A DNA stretch of 64,000 bases from Bin87 sp965220505. GTDB lineage: Bacteria; Chloroflexota; Dehalococcoidia; Lucifugimonadales; UBA3495. The stretch is from positions 310,001 through 374,000 of the forward strand of contig CBDCQE010000001.1 in NCBI GenBank assembly GCA_965220505.1, written 5' to 3'. The translations under genes were made by a program, and so were the position numbers. Below the pieces are notes generated by a model. It had not been told where the DNA came from and did not search any database. It saw nothing but the letters and a program-made list of their open reading frames with translations. Positions 59,624 through 64,000 of this stretch are shown here, one piece after another (within the stretch, counting starts at the first letter, position 1; every line of letters begins with the position of its first letter).

Positions 59624-60865
59624 TCAGTAAATCACCCCCGCCTCTTCCAACCGCTCGATCTCGCTGCCCGGCATCCCCAGCAACTGCTCGAACACGTAAG
59701 CGTTGTCTTCGCCGATGTTGCTGTATTTGCCGAACGGTATCGGCGTTTCCGACATCTTCGCCGGAATCGACCACGAGACGCTCTCGCCCTCCGTCCACTC
59801 CGTCGCCTTCACCCCTCGTTCCGCTTCCCAATATTGCGTGTCCTGGTAAAACTCCCGCGATTTCAGGTGCGCGTTTTCGTTCAGGTCCTGCCCCTGCGAC
59901 ACCATCCCGGCCGGTACTCCCCCCGCCTGCAGCTTCTCCATCAAGGCCAGCGACTCGTGCTGCCGTGTCCACTCCGCGATGCCGGCGTCGAGCGCGTCCT
60001 CGTTGCGCCGTCGACCCAATCGGGTTTCGTACTCAGCCGCCGTCGCCCACTCCGGATCGCCCATCGCCTTGCGCAGCAGTCCCCACTGCTCGTCGTCCGA
60101 AACCGCGATGGCAATGTACCGGTCCTCTCCGGCGCACGGATACACGTTGTGCGGCACGGCCCACTCGTCCCGGTTGCCCCGCCGCTGCGGGCCCCGTCCG
60201 TTGACCTGGTAGTCCAGCAGTGCCGGCCCGCCGGTCGCCACTCCCGACTTGAAGATCGACGACTCCAGCGTCGTTGTCTTGCCGGTGAGGTTCCGCCGCA
60301 TCAACGCCGCGATGATCCCCGCCGGCTGGAACACCCCGGTGTGGTAGTCCGAATAGGATGTATTCACCACCCCCGGCGGCTCATCCGGCAGCCCGGTCAT
60401 CAGCGAGACCCCGGAAAGGTGCTGCACCAGTATCCCGAAGGACTTGTAGGTGTAATACGGCCCGTGTCCCCCCAGCCCGGTCTGCCACATGATAATCGCG
60501 TCCGGCCTCTGCTTGCGGATTTCCGGGAAGTCAATCCCCCAGCGATCCAGCACGTTCCGCCGGAAGTTCGTCATGAACACGTCGCTGATCCGCACCATCT
60601 CCAGCAACAGGTCACGCCCCGCCTCGGTCCGAACGTCCAGCGTGATCCGCCGCTTTCCCCGCTGGTACTCCGGTTGGCCCGCTCCCCTCGACCACGCCGG
60701 TATGAACGACATCTCGTCCAGTACCTTGTTCGTCTCGACCTTGATCACCTCCGCCCCGAGTGAACCCAGTATCCTCCCCGTCAGCGGCAGCGCCACGTAA
60801 GGGCCGAACTCGACCACCCGTATGCCGGCGAGAGCGGAGGGCGTGCTGGCGTTCGGTGCGGTCAT
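59624..60865 (-). CDS. CaiB/BaiF (class III) CoA-transferase
   Basis: Protein of 413 residues: ALAGIRVVEFGPYVALPLTG, LGSLGAEVIKVE, FMTNFRRNVLDRWGIDFPEI and GGVPAGMVSQGQDLNENAHL mark the family. Divergent from the family norm in the middle, so possibly with a distinct substrate. Overlapped by the Uma2 gene upstream (4 bases), with a second CaiB gene beyond it. Confidence 0.9.
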   Translation of the reverse strand: MTAPNASTPSALAGIRVVEFGPYVALPLTGRILGSLGAEVIKVETNKVLDEMSFIPAWSRGAGQPEYQRGKRRITLDVRTEAGRDLLLEMVRISDVFMTNFRRNVLDRWGIDFPEIRKQRPDAIIMWQTGLGGHGPYYTYKSFGILVQHLSGVSLMTGLPDEPPGVVNTSYSDYHTGVFQPAGIIAALMRRNLTGKTTTLESSIFKSGVATGGPALLDYQVNGRGPQRRGNRDEWAVPHNVYPCAGEDRYIAIAVSDDEQWGLLRKAMGDPEWATAAEYETRLGRRRNEDALDAGIAEWTRQHESLALMEKLQAGGVPAGMVSQGQDLNENAHLKSREFYQDTQYWEAERGVKATEWTEGESVSWSIPAKMSETPIPFGKYSNIGEDNAYVFEQLLGMPGSEIERLEEAGVIY

Positions 60866-61557
60866 CTTGGCTCCTCCTGGCTGATGCGATCGAAAATCAG
60901 TCGCCGCACTTCAAAAATGAAACCCGGCAGCAAATCCTCGCCTGAAAGGGTCTCGGGGTTCTCCAGGATTTCAGGCTCGGCCAGCCCGGCCCGATAGACA
61001 TAAGCCTGACGCTGTCGCGAGTCGATTCCCCAGCCGAGTGTTGCGCCGCCGTCCATCCATTCCTGCATCTTGGCCAAAAATGGCGGGAGACGGTCGCTGC
61101 GAGAACGGATTTCGACCACGAAGTCGGGCGCGCCATGTATAGTTCCCCGCCGCTCAATGGCGGTCAGGTTATCGTACCGTTCCTGTGTAATCCAGGCAGC
61201 ATCGGGAATGCGCTGCGCCCCGCTGGGCAAGCGGAACCCCACGGATGACGGATAGCTCATACCCCCGTTGCTGCGTTGCCAAACGTACAGTTCACCGCCA
61301 GCCACGCCTTCTTCTCGGCTACTTTCCGAACCGGGTGGCGGCATAATTATCAACTCTCCTTGCGCAGAATACTCAAACTGCCAAGGCGGGTTATCAGTGG
61401 AAAGCTGACACAGCCGCTCCCCGAAGTCGGGAGCGAGGTGGTCAATACCCAGGGCAGATAGGTTGAGGCGTAACTCACCTGTGAGCGGCCAATCCGCTGC
61501 CGGTTCCGGGTCGTCTGGCGGAGCGGTTAACGTCGGCTCCGGTTTGACTGTAACCAT
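60862..61557 (-). CDS. Uma2 family (DUF820) putative nuclease
   Basis: Protein of 231 residues, close to the copy at 2176: ELRLNLSALGIDHLAPDFGE, DAAWITQERYDNLTA, GAPDFVVEIRSRS, LAKMQEWMDGGATLGWGIDS, SGEDLLPGFIFEVRRLIFDR. Motif residues intact. The start follows GGAGGA. It lies between two CoA-transferase genes and overlaps one by 4 bases, so it has integrated into an operon. Confidence 0.85.
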   Translation of the reverse strand: MVTVKPEPTLTAPPDDPEPAADWPLTGELRLNLSALGIDHLAPDFGERLCQLSTDNPPWQFEYSAQGELIIMPPPGSESSREEGVAGGELYVWQRSNGGMSYPSSVGFRLPSGAQRIPDAAWITQERYDNLTAIERRGTIHGAPDFVVEIRSRSDRLPPFLAKMQEWMDGGATLGWGIDSRQRQAYVYRAGLAEPEILENPETLSGEDLLPGFIFEVRRLIFDRISQEEPR

Positions 61558-61585
61558 TTCGGCATCCTCCGGTGTCGTATAGCGA

Positions 61586-62833
61586 CTAGATTACTCCATC
61601 CATCTGCAACGCGGCCAAATCTGCAACTGTCAGCCCCAGCTCACCCTGGTACACCGCCGTGTTGTCCGCCCCCAGCGCCGGCGCCGGCCGGCGTCGTGCC
61701 GACACTTCCTCGCTATGAAATATCCCCAGCGGGTACTTGATCGTCCCAATTGACCCTTCCTTGTGCTCAATGTCGTACCAGAAGCCCGACTCCGCCAGCT
61801 GCGGGTCGGACAGCAGGTCCGCCACCTCGTTCACCGGCAGGAAAACCAGGTTCCGCCGCTGCCCCTCGTGGAACAACTCCTGCACCGTGAAGTTCTCGGC
61901 AAACTCCAGGAACAGCGCCGTGATGATATCGATGTGCTCGGCCCGGTCCTGGTTCCCGCCCCGATACGCCTCGTTGAGTACCTCGTCGTTCCCGGTCACT
62001 TCGTGGATCCATTGCGCCAGCGCGTCCCACTCCCGCGGCGTGATCACCCCGGCCGCAATCCAGCCGTCCTTGCACGGATACGCCCCCAGCGGGATGACCA
62101 GCGTCGAGTTGGTGCCCACCCTAGTCACGTTCTGCCCCAGCTTTCGCCACAGCAGCGCCGGATGCGCGTCCGTGTAGTATGTGATCAGCGCCTCCTGCGA
62201 CGACACGTCGATGTGCTGTCCAACGCCGCCGTCAGAGAAATCCCGGTAATACAACGCCGCCAGTATCCCCACCGCGGCGTACTGCGCTCCGGGGTAATGG
62301 CTGTGCTCGTTGCCCTGCCGCACCGGGGGCTCATCCGGCTCGCCCGTGATCTGCATGTATCCGCTCGCCGCCATCACCACCAGGTCGTCGCCCGCGTAAT
62401 CCGCCCATTCGCCCGTGGACCCGAACGGTGTCACCGACGCCATCACCAGCCCCGGGTTGTCGGCCTTCAGATCGTCGTATCCGATCCCCCGGTCAGCCAG
62501 GTAATTCCGGCCGTAGCTCTCTATAATCACGTCGGCGTCGGCCGCCAAACGCCGGAACAGCCCTCGCCCCGCCTCGGTCTCCAGGTCCAGCGTGATCGAT
62601 CGCTTATTGGTGTTGTAGAACAGGAAATCCAGGCTTTGCTCGGTGTCCGGCGCGTCCCCGGGATATGGCCCCAGCGTCCGCGATCGATCTCCCGTTGGCG
62701 GCTCTACCTTCACCACGTCCGCGCCGTAGTCCGCCAACAGCCGGCCGCAGAACGCCGCCCGCCGGTCGGTCAAATCCAGGACCCGGTAGGGAGGTATCAG
62801 GTGCTCGCCGGTATATTCGTCGAACCGAGGCAT
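61586..62833 (-). CDS. CaiB/BaiF (class III) CoA-transferase
   Basis: Protein of 415 residues: YRVLDLTDRRAAFCGRLLAD, YGADVVKVEPPTGD, LDLETEAGRGLFRRLAADAD, VIIESYGRNYLADRGIGYDD and FLPVNEVADLLSDPQLAESG. Possibly acts with the other CaiB protein at 59624 as a heteromer or a parallel enzyme. First gene of the minus-strand set. Confidence 0.9.
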   Translation of the reverse strand: MPRFDEYTGEHLIPPYRVLDLTDRRAAFCGRLLADYGADVVKVEPPTGDRSRTLGPYPGDAPDTEQSLDFLFYNTNKRSITLDLETEAGRGLFRRLAADADVIIESYGRNYLADRGIGYDDLKADNPGLVMASVTPFGSTGEWADYAGDDLVVMAASGYMQITGEPDEPPVRQGNEHSHYPGAQYAAVGILAALYYRDFSDGGVGQHIDVSSQEALITYYTDAHPALLWRKLGQNVTRVGTNSTLVIPLGAYPCKDGWIAAGVITPREWDALAQWIHEVTGNDEVLNEAYRGGNQDRAEHIDIITALFLEFAENFTVQELFHEGQRRNLVFLPVNEVADLLSDPQLAESGFWYDIEHKEGSIGTIKYPLGIFHSEEVSARRRPAPALGADNTAVYQGELGLTVADLAALQMDGVI

Positions 62834-62983
62834 GGGCTATAGCTCTCCCTCTGTGTGATGCTGGACCCCGCGGGCCACGTTCCGCCAATTTATCGCCGCC
62901 CAATCCCGGTGTCAAAAAGCAGACAGCGAATTCGCCCCCGCTATAATGTTGCCTGCCCACATTCCTGAACATTGAGAGCGCCC

Positions 62984-64000
62984 ATGAGCACGATGCACCC
63001 CACCGATATCAACGCCGCCCTGGTCAACCTCGTCCGCAAGCGTAGCCCGGAACGCTGGCAGACCGTACCCATCGGTCTCACGCCCCTGTGGCGGCCGATG
63101 CTGGCTTTGGTCGACACCCGGTCCTTGCCATTCTCCGATGACGACCATCGCCCGACAATCCTGCTGGTCGCTGGCCTGCGCGGCGAATCCATGGACACCC
63201 CGCGCATCCTCACGTCGCTGGATCTATTCGCCCGGTCGTCCGCCGCCGGCTCATCCGGTGTGGCCCTCAGCGCCCTCGCCGCCAGCAATCCCGACGCGTT
63301 GGCTGGTGGTGATTGGGAACCCACCGCTGGAGATCCAACCGACCTGACTCGAGGCTTCCCGCCCGACGGCGGTTTCTACTCCGACGAAACCGGCCCGGAA
63401 AGCCGTTACCTTTGGCGGTGGGTTTGCTATCAGGCCCCGGACCTGCTCGTCGAAGTGGCCCTGTCTGACGACTCCGATCAGCAACCGCTTTGGGAGGCTA
63501 ACGCCGCCGCTGCTGACAACCCAGTCACCTCAGCCTTAGGCGCGTCCCCGGTCTACGATGGCGACTCTCTTGTCGCCGCCCTCGGCCGCTCGTCCTCCGA
63601 CAGTCCCGGCGTTATACCGGCCTTGCGCCTCACTACCCACTGGACCGGCCTCTCCGGCGCCCTGCACTCCCTCTGGCGCGTAACTGGAAAGGACTCCGAC
63701 GTCCCACCATCGCCGGCCCGCCTTGCTCTCGACGCTCGCCGTCGCCGCACTCCCATCGAAATCGCGCGCATCCTGGCCGGCCATTACGGCCACGCCCTCG
63801 ATCCGGTCAATTACACTCAGGGCGTCGGCATCAGTGGACGCCTCCGCCTCGCCGCCCTCGACGACGCGCTGCCCAACCCCACCGCCGATATCGCGTCGAT
63901 GATCGATCACATTGCCGCCGATCCACCGGCCTATCTTGCTGACGCCGGCGGCGCGGCCCTGGCCGGAGTCGTTTGGTCCGCTCGCCTGGCGGATTACACC
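62984..64000 (+). CDS. Partial gene: M14-like (succinylglutamate desuccinylase-type) N-terminal domain protein
   Basis: ATG at 62984 opens a frame of 339 codons running off the window end. RPTILLVAGLRGES, then ALAASNPDALAG and LWRWVCYQAPDLLVEV resemble M14-type zinc carboxypeptidase or desuccinylase domains, though the metal ligands are not clear. From about residue 255 (RRRTPIEIARILAGHYGHAL) a different helical domain begins, perhaps an alpha/alpha barrel as in GH88. TATAAT sits at 62942-62947. Identity is tentative. Confidence 0.55.
   Translation, partial: MSTMHPTDINAALVNLVRKRSPERWQTVPIGLTPLWRPMLALVDTRSLPFSDDDHRPTILLVAGLRGESMDTPRILTSLDLFARSSAAGSSGVALSALAASNPDALAGGDWEPTAGDPTDLTRGFPPDGGFYSDETGPESRYLWRWVCYQAPDLLVEVALSDDSDQQPLWEANAAAADNPVTSALGASPVYDGDSLVAALGRSSSDSPGVIPALRLTTHWTGLSGALHSLWRVTGKDSDVPPSPARLALDARRRRTPIEIARILAGHYGHALDPVNYTQGVGISGRLRLAALDDALPNPTADIASMIDHIAADPPAYLADAGGAALAGVVWSARLADYT

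Noticed and set aside
61763..62842. 359-residue Arg/His-rich frame opposite a CaiB gene
   Set aside because: Antisense shadow; strong Arg/Pro/His bias without domain signals.
1..64000. CRISPR arrays, prophage or conjugation genes
   Set aside because: No regularly spaced direct repeats with spacers, no integrase, capsid, relaxase or transposase genes seen.

Overview
The window reads as a high-GC chromosomal segment of an uncultivated Chloroflexota bacterium, most like the marine and sponge-associated SAR202 / Dehalococcoidia-related lineages. This placement is inference. It rests on the gene mix (class III CoA-transferases, thiolase plus DUF35, amidohydrolases, several Uma2/DUF820 and DUF4058 proteins, UGSC-type selenoprotein) and on dispersed palindromic repeats between genes. 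I see no tRNA, rRNA, CRISPR array, prophage or transposase gene.

Layout. 1-9.3 kb: molybdenum sulfite-oxidase-family enzyme, two tandem Uma2 proteins, acyl-CoA dehydrogenase family enzyme, MFS transporter, RdgB/HAM1 NTPase, MoxR ATPase, FAD oxidoreductase. 9.3-11.3 kb: gene-poor, with two small single-helix membrane proteins, each behind the same promoter architecture (phased TTCAC repeats plus a -10 box). 11.4-16 kb: CaiB transferase, thiolase/DUF35 pair and two type II toxin-antitoxin loci whose toxins are both broken. 16.3-27.3 kb: zinc-ribbon protein, nitrilase, a DUF1538-DUF1538-PII-CBS cassette, fhs, def, CCA/HD enzyme, secD-secF. 27.3-36.4 kb: HicBA, a two-helix membrane protein with an overlapping proline-rich peptide, alcohol dehydrogenase, nfo, zincin, pgpA, ybeY, amidohydrolase, PAC2 protein, M20 peptidase. 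36.5-38.4 kb: a more AT-rich patch with an unknown membrane protein and a duplicated-domain lipoprotein. 38.6-46.8 kb (minus strand): infC-rpmI-rplT, moeA with a His-rich head, and pheS/pheT split by a DUF4258/DUF2283 pair. 46.8-52.2 kb: two esterase paralogues (one lacking its nucleophile), an LRR/FN3 surface protein with a C15 tract at its start and an amber codon inside, and another Uma2.

52.4-58.7 kb holds the most striking content: a hydroxyisobutyrate-dehydrogenase-like enzyme, a PaREP1-like protein, an uncharacterised 342-residue protein, DUF4058, a UGSC selenoprotein with in-frame UGA, a hotdog thioesterase, an AhpD/CMD-like selenoprotein with a CxxU motif, and an SDR dehydrogenase. 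Both UGA codons are followed by a 7-bp hairpin whose loop starts 18-20 nt downstream, as expected for bacterial SECIS elements. Without recoding, standard gene calling breaks both genes. 59.6-64 kb: two CaiB/BaiF CoA-transferases flanking a Uma2 gene, then a partial gene running off the end.

Metabolically the window suggests a heterotroph that activates and degrades carboxylic acids through CoA esters (three CaiB proteins, acyl-CoA dehydrogenase, thiolase/DUF35, thioesterase, SDR, HIBADH) with one-carbon folate metabolism, and that uses molybdenum and selenium. Several accessory loci carry lesions: a deleted BrnT, a frameshifted YafQ, and an amber codon at a conserved Trp.
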